A DNA stretch of 5,712 nucleotides from an uncultured Eubacterium sp. Its GTDB lineage: Bacteria; Bacillota; Clostridia; Oscillospirales; Acutalibacteraceae. The notes beneath the pieces are model-generated. The model worked only from the letters and a program-made list of their open reading frames with translations, was not told the DNA's origin and did not search any database. The stretch is taken from positions 1-5,712 of the forward strand of contig CAJTMQ010000084.1 in the NCBI GenBank assembly GCA_910577215.1. The letters run 5' to 3'. Position numbers and translations under genes: made by a program. How positions within the stretch are numbered: position 1 is the stretch's first letter; the number at the start of each line of letters is the position of its first letter. Positions 1 through 5,702 of this stretch are shown here, one piece after another.

Positions 1-65
1 CCCTTTGGAGTTAACGAATCTTTTTCATAATCAGGATCAGCGTGACGGCAAATAATTATTTTCAT
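1..65 (-). CDS. Histidine phosphatase family protein (phosphoglycerate mutase-like), N-terminal fragment
   Basis: The minus strand opens with an ATG at 65 and reads MKIIICRHADPDYEKDSLTP, followed by Lys21, before the window edge cuts it off. A short hydrophobic beta strand followed by Arg7-His8 is the start of the histidine phosphatase superfamily, where the RH(G/A) motif carries the histidine that is phosphorylated during catalysis. The LTPK stretch at residues 18-21 fits the family's 'LTxxG' segment that follows the first loop. An AGAGG ribosome binding site lies about 8 bases upstream (complement of roughly 71-77), which supports this start. The family contains phosphoglycerate mutases, cobalamin and sugar phosphatases and others; with about 21 residues the substrate cannot be named. 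There is no signal peptide in the visible part, so it is probably cytoplasmic. It is transcribed divergently from the yqxD-like gene. Confidence 0.82.
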   Translation of the reverse strand, partial: MKIIICRHADPDYEKDSLTPK

Positions 66-98
66 AATAAAACCTCTTCTTTAAATTCATACATTAGA

Positions 99-107
99 AT
101 TATAACA
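99..107 (-). promoter_or_regulatory. Extended -10 promoter of the histidine phosphatase gene
   Basis: On the minus strand this reads TGTTATAAT, a perfect TATAAT -10 hexamer (99-104) preceded by the TGn extension (105-107). No good -35 hexamer is found at the usual distance, as is common for extended -10 promoters. The transcript would begin near 92, giving a leader of about 27 bases that includes the AGAGG ribosome binding site. Confidence 0.6.
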
Positions 108-134
108 TTTATGCGGTAAAAAGTATATGAAAAC

Positions 135-164
135 TTGATATTATAATTTTATACAAATTATAAA
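135..164 (+). promoter_or_regulatory. Candidate upstream promoter (P1) of the yqxD-like gene
   Basis: TTGATA (135-140) and TATAAA (159-164) are separated by 18 bases, each with 5 of 6 matches to the sigma-A consensus. A transcript would start near 171 and have a leader of about 44 bases, in which I find no Shine-Dalgarno sequence. The region is very A/T-rich, so a chance match is possible. Confidence 0.42.
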
Positions 165-179
165 TTACTTCAGTTCTGT

Positions 180-208
180 TTGATTCTGTTATATAAATAT
201 GATACAAT
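180..208 (+). promoter_or_regulatory. Candidate proximal promoter (P2) of the yqxD-like gene, predicting a leaderless mRNA
   Basis: TTGATT (180-185) is followed after exactly 17 bases by TACAAT (203-208), which also has a TG extension at 200-201. The -10 has 5 of 6 matches, the -35 only 4 of 6. The expected start of transcription is 6-8 bases past the -10, at 214-216, which falls on the ATG at 215. If used, this promoter would give an mRNA without a 5' leader. Confidence 0.5.
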
Positions 209-214
209 TAATTT

Positions 215-643
215 ATGAGAATTTTAATTGATGCAGACGGCTGCCCTGTTACAAAGGCGGCAATAAAAATTGCTGACAAGCATAATATCGAAGCCGTGAT
301 ATTCTGTGACACCAGCCATATTTTTGATTATCCCGGTATTAAAGTAATAACCGTTGGAAAAGGTGCAGACAGTGCTGATTTTGCACTTGTGAACAGTATT
401 GAAGCGAACGACATTATTGTTACGCAGGATTACGGACTTGCCGCTATGGCTCTGTCACGAAAAGGCAGACCCTTAACACAAAACGGTGTTATTATCAGCA
501 GCAATAATATTGATATGCTTCTGGCAACCCGACACGCTGCAAAAAAAGCAAGAATGGCGGGCAAGCATTTAAAAGGTCCGTCCAAGCGGACCAGGGAGCA
601 GGATATTCAGTTTGAAATTTCTTTAAAATCTATGCTTAATTAA
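215..643 (+). CDS. yqxD: YaiI/YqxD family protein (UPF0178, DUF188), PIN-like fold
   Basis: The 142-residue product matches the YaiI/YqxD family along its whole length. Hallmarks are the N-terminal IDADGCPV motif (residues 5-12), an acidic ADSAD segment (51-55), VTQDYGLA (69-76), the NNIDMLL segment (97-103), and a basic KGPSKRTREQD block (120-130). The family has a PIN-like nuclease fold, and the conserved aspartates Asp6, Asp8, Asp55 and Asp72 are placed as expected for an acidic metal site; the in vivo substrate is not established. No signal peptide or membrane segment is visible, so it is cytoplasmic. The start is well fixed: an in-frame TAA at 209-211 blocks any earlier start, and any later one would delete the conserved motif. 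Unusually, no Shine-Dalgarno sequence precedes it. It is followed by a separate promoter at 653, so it looks monocistronic, although no terminator is seen after it. In Bacillus subtilis the homologue lies beside dnaG and sigA, a context not seen here. Confidence 0.93.
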   Translation: MRILIDADGCPVTKAAIKIADKHNIEAVIFCDTSHIFDYPGIKVITVGKGADSADFALVNSIEANDIIVTQDYGLAAMALSRKGRPLTQNGVIISSNNIDMLLATRHAAKKARMAGKHLKGPSKRTREQDIQFEISLKSMLN

Positions 644-652
644 AATTCGGAC

Positions 653-681
653 TTGATATATATTTATATAAAACATATAAT
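653..681 (+). promoter_or_regulatory. Near-consensus sigma-A promoter of the small gene/alpha-mannosidase operon
   Basis: TTGATA (653-658) and a perfect TATAAT (676-681) are exactly 17 bases apart. Transcription should start near 688, giving a leader of about 22 bases with AGGAG at 698-702, 7 bases before the ATG at 710. This is the best promoter match in the window. I see no obvious operator palindrome or cre-like site around it, so the operon may be constitutive or controlled by something not visible here. Confidence 0.72.
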
Positions 682-709
682 ATAAGAAAAATTTTACAGG
701 AGAAGCATT

Positions 710-928
710 ATGAAAGTAAGAATACCTAAACACAGAGAATTTTTAATCAAATTTGAAGATAAGTATGAAAAGGCTGACGAGGCATGGGATGCTCTTAATC
801 AGATTGTTAAGGATTATTCTGTTGACGGCAAATCAATTTATACCGAAACCTTTATTGAGGATAATGAGGACAAAGTAAAGGCTTTGCAGGAAAAATACGA
901 ATTTACTTACGAAATCATTGAAAAATAA
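710..928 (+). CDS. Small acidic hypothetical protein (72 aa) leading the alpha-mannosidase operon
   Basis: I do not recognise this 72-residue protein. It is rich in charged residues with an acidic balance (about 18 Asp/Glu against 13 Lys/Arg), has no cysteine, no signal peptide and no membrane segment, and reads like a small soluble alpha/beta protein: a basic start (MKVRIPKHR), a helix-like stretch around residues 15-34 including Trp26, and a charged second half (about 45-72) ending in TYEIIEK. It is a convincing gene because it has a near-consensus promoter, an AGGAG ribosome binding site 7 bases before the ATG, and an end only 9 bases before the mannosidase start. The tight spacing, with the weak mannosidase ribosome binding site overlapping this stop codon, suggests translational coupling. 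Its function is unknown; co-transcription alone is not enough to place it in mannose metabolism. Confidence 0.8.
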   Translation: MKVRIPKHREFLIKFEDKYEKADEAWDALNQIVKDYSVDGKSIYTETFIEDNEDKVKALQEKYEFTYEIIEK

Positions 929-937
929 GGCGATAAA

Positions 938-3900
938 ATGGAAAAGAAAAAGGTTTATGCAGTTGCAACAGCTCATTTAGACACCGTGTGGCGCTGGAAT
1001 CTTGCAACAACTATTGAGGAATACATACCTGATACAATTGCAAAAAATCTTGATTTGATTGAAAAATACCCTCATTACAGGTTTAATTTTGAGGGTGCTT
1101 TTCGCTATGCGCTTATAGAGGAATACTATCCAAGGCATTTTGAAATCATCAAGGATTTAATCAATCAGGGCAAATGGTGCGTGTCCGGCTCAAGCTATGA
1201 AAACGGAGATGTCAATATTCCCTCTCCCGAAGCATTATTCAGAAATATTCTTCTCGGAAACGGCTACTTTAAAGAAAAATTCGGAAAAGAAAGCAAGGAT
1301 ATCTTTCTGCCCGACTGCTTCGGCTTCGGCTATGCACTTCCTGCCGTTATGAAGCACGCAGGACTGAACGGCTTTACAACTCAGAAATTAAGCTGGGGCT
1401 CTGCTTACGGTCAGCCGTTTGATATAGGAATCTGGAAAGGTGTTGACGGCTCAAAGGTTTTTGCTTCAACAGATGCAAAATCATACCGTTACAAATTCAG
1501 CGGCGATATTCGTGCAGATTTAGGTATTATCAATAAAGTAGCGGCAAATGCGAACAGATTCGGATTTCCTCAGACACTTAACCTTTACGGCACAGGTGAC
1601 TGGGGCGGCTCACCTACTGAAGAAAGCGTTAAAGCCATTGAAGAAAGCGTTGCCAAAAATACTGAAAATGATTTTGAGGTTGTTTCCGCATCATCAGATG
1701 AAATGTTTTGCGATATGGAAAAACTGCCTGAAAGTGTAACAAATAAATTCCCTGTTTGGGATAACGAGCTTGTTATGACCTCTCACGGTGCAGGCTCATA
1801 CACCTCGCGCACAATGAGCAAGCGTCTGAATGCACAGAATGAAAATCTTGCGGATACAACGGAAAAAGCATGTGTGCTTGCAGACGCAATAGGTGTTTAC
1901 AAATATCCTAAAAAGAATATTAATGATGCATGGAAGCGTGTTATCCGTCACCAATTCCACGATGACCTCACAGGAACCTCTTTAATGGAGGTTTATAACG
2001 AAGCCTATAATGACTACTTTGTTTCATTAAGTCAGTTCAAAAACGAATATATCGGTGCTGTTGGTGCTGTTGCAAATGAGCTTGACACACAATGGGTATC
2101 CGAATGTGCAGTTATCGTAAATAACCCATCTGCACAGCAGCGCAAGGATGCAGTTTCCGCACACGTTAAGTTAAGACACAACGGAACCTTTATTAAGGTT
2201 GTTGATAAAGACGGAAATGAAGTCCCCAGCCAGATAATCAAAAAAATGGGCAAAGAATTTGATATTGTATTTCTTGCAGATGTAAAACCTCTTGGCTATC
2301 GTGTGTACGATGTTAAGGCTGCAAACACAAAATGTGAAATTAAAACCGATTTGAAGGTTAACGAGCATATACTCGAAAACAGCAAATATCAGGTTGTTCT
2401 CAACAAAAACGGTGACATTGCATCCATAGTTGATAAAAAATACAGAATTCAGCTTCTTGATGCACCGATTAAAATGGCACTGCTTAATGACACAGGTGCT
2501 CTTTCATATCCAAGCTGGGAAATCAGAAAAGAGGACATTGACAAAGAGCCTCGCTGCTATGCAAACACGCCTGAATTTGAGGTTGTTGAAAACGGATCTG
2601 CAAGAGTGGCTGTCAAGGTTACAAGAGAAGCAGATCATTCAACAATTACACAGATAATCTCTCTTACAAGTGAAAGCAGCTTTATAAAGGTAGACAATTT
2701 TGTAGACTGGAAATCACGCAGAACAATGCTCAAAGCCGTGTTCCCTCTTTCCTGCCATAATAAAACCGCTTCATATGACCTGGGTCTTGGTGTTATTGAA
2801 AGAGGCACCAATACGGATAAGCTTTACGAAGTACCTGCTCAGAAATGGGCCGACATAACCGCAGAGAACAACAGCTATGGTGTTTCCATATTCTCAGACT
2901 GCAAATACGGCTGGGATAAGCCAAACAATAACACACTGCGTTTAACCTGCATTCACACACCAACCGGTGCTTTCACCAAAGAAACAAGGCAGGATTTGCA
3001 GGATTTAGGCAGAAATATGTTTGCTTTTGGTATTTATTGTCACAAAGGCAGTTTTGAAAACGGAACACAAAATGAAAATGAATGCTTCCAGAAACCTTTA
3101 ATTGCATTCCAGACAAGTGCAAGACGAAAAGGATGCCTTTCAGATGATTTTTCATTTGCAGATATCAGCACAAAGGATGTAATTATAAGAGCAGTCAAAA
3201 AGACTGAGGACGAAAGCGGAATTATCATTCGTGTGAATGAAGCTGTGGGAAAATCGCATAAAAATATTTCCGTTAATCTTTTTGAAGAAATTGAAGATGC
3301 AGCAGAAATTCTTGCTGACGAAAGCATTATCGGTGATGCTGATTTTAATAAAAACAAGCTCACCTTTGATATTGAACCCTATCAGGTAAAATCCTTTAAG
3401 CTTAATCTGAAAAAGCCGGAAAAAAAAGGCCGAGAGAGCTTCAAGAAACTGAAGCCGGAATTCAACGCAAAAGGCTTTACGGCAGACAGCAATATGCGCC
3501 ACGTTATACTTCAGGGCGGCGGCTGTTCTCTTCCTGCAGAGCTCTGCCCCGCATCTTTGACTGTAGGCGGTATTACCTTCAGAATGCCCGATGCAAATGA
3601 GAGCTTTGATGTGTGCGTTGCAAGAAATCAAAGTATTGAAATTCCAAAGGGTACAACAAAAATGTATATTCTTGCCGCGTCCACTCTTGGTGACAGAGAA
3701 GAAACATTTTATGTTGACGGCAAGGAAAAGCCATTAACCATATTCTCTTTCAAGGAGCCGATAGGCAGATGGGATATGGCCGGACTGAACCAAACCGCAC
3801 TTGTTAAAAACGCAAGCCTTGGAATTGAATTTACACATACACACCACCCCGAAGGGAATATAGCAAACGGAAAGGCATATTTCTTTGTATATGAAATAGA

Positions 3901-4201
3901 TGTCAGAAATTCAGAAACACTTACATTGCCTGAGGATAACAGAATTATTATTCTTGCAATAACAGCAGTAAGAAAATTTTCCAACACAACACTTGCCACA
4001 CAAATTACAGATAAAACACCAAATACAAAATACCGCTTTGATGATATTCCTCCTATTGATAAGATTATTGATAAAGCAGATTTTATAACAATCAGAGCAG
4101 GTAAAATTCAGGATCAGAAAAACGGCGGCAAAGGAAAAGGCTTTAAAAGGGATAATATTGTTACAAATATTATTCGTTCATATACAAAATCTGAATGGTA
4201 A
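938..4201 (+). CDS. Alpha-mannosidase, glycoside hydrolase family 38
   Basis: This 1087-residue enzyme should release alpha-linked mannose with retention of configuration, using a zinc ion. The catalytic GH38 domain starts almost at the N-terminus. AHLDTVWRW (residues 12-20) supplies probable zinc ligands His13 and Asp15; LPDCFGFG (124-131) carries Asp126, the probable nucleophile and third ligand; HQFHDDLTGTS (338-348) supplies His341. The middle three-helix region covers about 280-360, including SHGAGSYTSR (282-291). The GH38 C-terminal beta domain covers about 480-725 with the typical VPAQKWADI and YGW motifs. A lysine-rich linker (about 824-841) leads to a further beta-sandwich-like domain (about 845-1010) with THTHHPEGN at 966-974, then a basic tail ending at 1087. 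There is no signal peptide, so it probably acts in the cytoplasm on imported mannosides or glycan fragments; linkage preference cannot be read from sequence. The ribosome binding site is weak (TAAGG overlapping the upstream stop), consistent with coupling to the preceding small gene. All key residues are intact. Confidence 0.95.
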   Translation: MEKKKVYAVATAHLDTVWRWNLATTIEEYIPDTIAKNLDLIEKYPHYRFNFEGAFRYALIEEYYPRHFEIIKDLINQGKWCVSGSSYENGDVNIPSPEALFRNILLGNGYFKEKFGKESKDIFLPDCFGFGYALPAVMKHAGLNGFTTQKLSWGSAYGQPFDIGIWKGVDGSKVFASTDAKSYRYKFSGDIRADLGIINKVAANANRFGFPQTLNLYGTGDWGGSPTEESVKAIEESVAKNTENDFEVVSASSDEMFCDMEKLPESVTNKFPVWDNELVMTSHGAGSYTSRTMSKRLNAQNENLADTTEKACVLADAIGVYKYPKKNINDAWKRVIRHQFHDDLTGTSLMEVYNEAYNDYFVSLSQFKNEYIGAVGAVANELDTQWVSECAVIVNNPSAQQRKDAVSAHVKLRHNGTFIKVVDKDGNEVPSQIIKKMGKEFDIVFLADVKPLGYRVYDVKAANTKCEIKTDLKVNEHILENSKYQVVLNKNGDIASIVDKKYRIQLLDAPIKMALLNDTGALSYPSWEIRKEDIDKEPRCYANTPEFEVVENGSARVAVKVTREADHSTITQIISLTSESSFIKVDNFVDWKSRRTMLKAVFPLSCHNKTASYDLGLGVIERGTNTDKLYEVPAQKWADITAENNSYGVSIFSDCKYGWDKPNNNTLRLTCIHTPTGAFTKETRQDLQDLGRNMFAFGIYCHKGSFENGTQNENECFQKPLIAFQTSARRKGCLSDDFSFADISTKDVIIRAVKKTEDESGIIIRVNEAVGKSHKNISVNLFEEIEDAAEILADESIIGDADFNKNKLTFDIEPYQVKSFKLNLKKPEKKGRESFKKLKPEFNAKGFTADSNMRHVILQGGGCSLPAELCPASLTVGGITFRMPDANESFDVCVARNQSIEIPKGTTKMYILAASTLGDREETFYVDGKEKPLTIFSFKEPIGRWDMAGLNQTALVKNASLGIEFTHTHHPEGNIANGKAYFFVYEIDVRNSETLTLPEDNRIIILAITAVRKFSNTTLATQITDKTPNTKYRFDDIPPIDKIIDKADFITIRAGKIQDQKNGGKGKGFKRDNIVTNIIRSYTKSEW

Positions 4202-4218
4202 AGTGAATAAAAATCAAC

Positions 4219-4255
4219 AAACCGCTATGCATTAACTGCATAGCGGTTTTATTGT
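4219..4255 (+). terminator. Rho-independent terminator of the alpha-mannosidase operon
   Basis: AAACCGCTATGCA (4219-4231) pairs perfectly with TGCATAGCGGTTT (4237-4249) across a 5-base loop, TTAAC, and the stem is followed by a T-rich run (TTTTATT ending at 4253). It begins 18 bases after the stop codon. On the minus strand the same stem is followed by TTTGTTGATTTTTATT, so it could also stop transcripts reading through from ftsZ. Confidence 0.88.
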
Positions 4256-4430
4256 GCTTTGTAAAGGCATAAAACTTTATGGAAAATTTTTGTGCAAATC
4301 ATTGCGGAAAACTATGTTCAAATTGTTAAAAACTCATACTTTCCATAATTCAAACAGAAATAACAATAATTTTTTGTAAAGCTAAAAAACTTGTATTAAC
4401 AATTTTTCAACAATATTCATAATAAAAAAC

Positions 4431-4458
4431 ACATATTGATAATAATATATCAATATGT
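4431..4458. repeat. A/T-rich perfect inverted repeat, possible second ftsZ terminator
   Basis: ACATATTGATA (4431-4441) and TATCAATATGT (4448-4458) are perfect 11-bp inverted copies separated by ATAATA. Read on the minus strand, the hairpin is followed by a GTTTTTTATT run (4421-4430), so it could act as a weak back-up terminator after the G/C-richer one at 4467-4494. The stem has few G/C pairs, so a protein-binding site is an alternative. Confidence 0.5.
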
Positions 4459-4466
4459 ATATATGC

Positions 4467-4494
4467 AAAATCGGCAGATATTAACCTGCCGATT
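4467..4494 (-). terminator. Rho-independent terminator of ftsZ
   Basis: On the minus strand AATCGGCAG (4494-4486) pairs with CTGCCGATT (4477-4469) across an 8-base loop; the pairing ends in a run of four T residues. The hairpin begins 15 bases after the ftsZ stop codon, the expected place. The short T-run makes it weaker than the mannosidase terminator, and the adjacent A/T-rich hairpin may complete it. Confidence 0.75.
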
Positions 4495-4509
4495 ACACAT
4501 TATCAATAA

Positions 4510-5628
4510 TTACTTTTTAAAGAAGCTTACAATATCACTGAAGGTATCATCATCGTTTGCAGAAAAGCTGCTCGGAGCCGGTGCCGGAGCTTCCATAGGA
4601 GCTGCTGCAACAACAGGAGGAGCAACATCAAGATTAGCAGTTGTTGACTTGATGGGAGCACCCGGTCCCTTTTCGCCAAAACGTGTTGCAATAACTGTGA
4701 TAACCATTTCATCTTCAAGGTTTTCATCAAAGTTTGCACCCCAGATGATTTCACAATCAGGATGAACTGCGTTCATAACGATTGTTGAAGCTGCATCAAT
4801 TTCCTCAAGTCCGATATCTGTTGAAGCAGTGATATTAAGAAGAACACCGCGTGCGCCATCAATTGAAGTATTGAGAAGAGGACTTGAAATAGCCTGCTGA
4901 GCTGCAATTTCAGCCTTATCTTTTCCCTTACCATGGCCAACACCCATATGAGCATAGCCTGCTTCCTTCATAATTTCAGTAACATCGGCAAAGTCTGAGT
5001 TAACAAGACCTGTTGCATTAACAAGATCTGAAATAGACTGAACACCCTGACGAAGAACGTCATTAGCAATTTCAAATGCATTCAGAAGAGTAATTCTTTC
5101 TTCCGTAACAAACTTAAGGTTTTCATTAGGAATTACCATAAGAGAATCAACATACTGAGCAAGCTCTTTGATACCCTCCTGAGCCTGATCCATACGGCGC
5201 TTACCTTCAAAAGCGAATGGAGTTGTTACAACGCCAACTGTAAGAATTCCTAAATCTTTAGCAATTTTAGCAACTACAGGCGCTGCACCTGTGCCTGTTC
5301 CACCGCCCATACCGGCAGTAATAAACACCATTTCTGCACCTGTAAGGATATCAGTAATAGCTTCACGGCTTTCCTCTGCAGCCTTTGTGCCAACCTCAGG
5401 CTTAGCACCTGCGCCGCGACCCTTTGTTGACTTTTCGCCAATAAGGATTTTATGTGAAGCAACTGATTTTGTAAGAGCCGGCTTATCACTGTTGACAGCA
5501 ATAAACTCAACATCCTGAATATTACAATGTACCATGCGGTTAACAGCATTTCCGCCGCCGCCGCCTACGCCTACAACTTTAATAGAAACTACCTTTGCAT
5601 CATCTGTATCAATTTCGTAACGTCCCAT
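4510..5628 (-). CDS. ftsZ: Cell division protein FtsZ
   Basis: FtsZ is the tubulin-like GTPase that forms the Z-ring at midcell and recruits the division machinery. The 372 residues are full length (B. subtilis FtsZ has about 382). The glycine-rich nucleotide loop GVGGGGGNAVNRM is at 20-32, the tubulin signature GGGTGTG at 108-114, and the T7 synergy loop NSDFADV at 210-216, where Asp212 and Asp215 match the residues that trigger GTP hydrolysis in the neighbouring subunit. The C-terminal subdomain follows to about 318, then a short Ala/Pro-rich linker (about 321-358), and a conserved C-terminal peptide, DIVSFFKK (365-372), that normally binds FtsA, SepF and similar partners. This peptide lacks the usual proline (DIP becomes DIV). 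The start has a strong AAGGAG site 8-10 bases upstream. The gene faces the mannosidase operon convergently and has its own promoter and terminator, so it seems monocistronic at least at its 3' end; ftsA is not in the window. Confidence 0.98.
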   Translation of the reverse strand: MGRYEIDTDDAKVVSIKVVGVGGGGGNAVNRMVHCNIQDVEFIAVNSDKPALTKSVASHKILIGEKSTKGRGAGAKPEVGTKAAEESREAITDILTGAEMVFITAGMGGGTGTGAAPVVAKIAKDLGILTVGVVTTPFAFEGKRRMDQAQEGIKELAQYVDSLMVIPNENLKFVTEERITLLNAFEIANDVLRQGVQSISDLVNATGLVNSDFADVTEIMKEAGYAHMGVGHGKGKDKAEIAAQQAISSPLLNTSIDGARGVLLNITASTDIGLEEIDAASTIVMNAVHPDCEIIWGANFDENLEDEMVITVIATRFGEKGPGAPIKSTTANLDVAPPVVAAAPMEAPAPAPSSFSANDDDTFSDIVSFFKK

Positions 5629-5646
5629 TTAAAATTCTCCTTATGT

Positions 5647-5677
5647 ATAATATCATAAAATACCAAGATTATGTCTA
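5647..5677 (-). promoter_or_regulatory. Promoter of ftsZ
   Basis: On the minus strand TATTAT (5652-5647) is a 5 of 6 match to the -10 hexamer and is preceded by TGA, giving an extended -10. TAGACA (5677-5672) matches 5 of 6 of the -35 consensus, at a long 19-base spacing. Transcription would start near 5640, overlapping the AAGGAG site (5637-5642). That would leave a very short leader, so a promoter further upstream may also be used. A weaker TTGTTA/CATAAT pair with 15-base spacing lies just upstream on the same strand. Confidence 0.5.
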
Positions 5678-5680
5678 TAT

Positions 5681-5702
5681 TGATATTGTAACAATATTGT
5701 AA
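5681..5702. repeat. Two 11-bp direct repeats with overlapping palindromes upstream of the ftsZ promoter
   Basis: TGATATTGTAA (5681-5691) and CAATATTGTAA (5692-5702) are adjacent and identical at 9 of 11 positions, so they are in phase with one DNA helical turn. They also form the palindromes ATATTGTAACAATAT (5683-5697) and ACAATATTGT (5691-5700). They end 3 bases upstream of the -35 hexamer of the ftsZ promoter, a typical place for an activator or repressor site. No known regulator is assigned. Confidence 0.5.

Larger units (their letters stand above)
4202..4509. other. Convergent intergenic region between the alpha-mannosidase gene and ftsZ
   Basis: These 308 bases hold the mannosidase terminator at the left end, the ftsZ terminator at the right end, and an A/T-rich inverted repeat between them, all listed separately. 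The middle part (about 4256-4430) contains no open reading frame with a ribosome binding site that I would support. It has a small palindrome, CATAAAACTTTATG (4268-4281), and several copies of TAACAAT or its complement (4322-4328, 4361-4367, 4397-4403). Promoter-like hexamers occur, but with poor spacing. I can assign no function to this middle part. Confidence 0.6.

Noticed and set aside
20..30. Possible frameshift or degradation in the histidine phosphatase start
   Set aside because: The 21 visible codons are open and carry the expected RH motif and LTPK segment; the gene is only cut by the window edge.
575..592. Perfect 6-bp hairpin GGTCCG/CGGACC near the 3' end of the yqxD-like gene
   Set aside because: It has no following T-run and encodes the conserved basic KGPSKRT segment, so coding constraint and chance explain it better than a terminator.
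2051..2072. Short internal repeat GGTGCTGTT encoding GAVGAV
   Set aside because: Two copies only, in frame, within a helix-like stretch of the mannosidase; no reason to see more than codon reuse.
2989..3006. Perfect tandem 9-bp repeat GCAGGATTT inside the alpha-mannosidase gene
   Set aside because: It keeps the frame and encodes QDLQDL in an otherwise normal domain; there are only two copies and no sign of a variable repeat.
3152..3631. 159-residue minus-strand reading frame inside the alpha-mannosidase gene
   Set aside because: It lies wholly antisense to a well-conserved enzyme, has no promoter or ribosome binding site, and its Phe/Ser/Cys-rich composition is typical of a shadow frame.
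4323..4349. Possible plus-strand promoter TTGTTA/CATAAT in the convergent intergenic region
   Set aside because: The spacing is only 15 bases, the hexamers are weak, and no gene lies downstream on that strand.
4436..4765. 109-residue plus-strand reading frame overlapping the 3' end of ftsZ
   Set aside because: Most of it is antisense to the certain ftsZ coding region, it runs through both ftsZ hairpins, and it has no ribosome binding site; its Ala/Gly-rich part mirrors the FtsZ linker codons.
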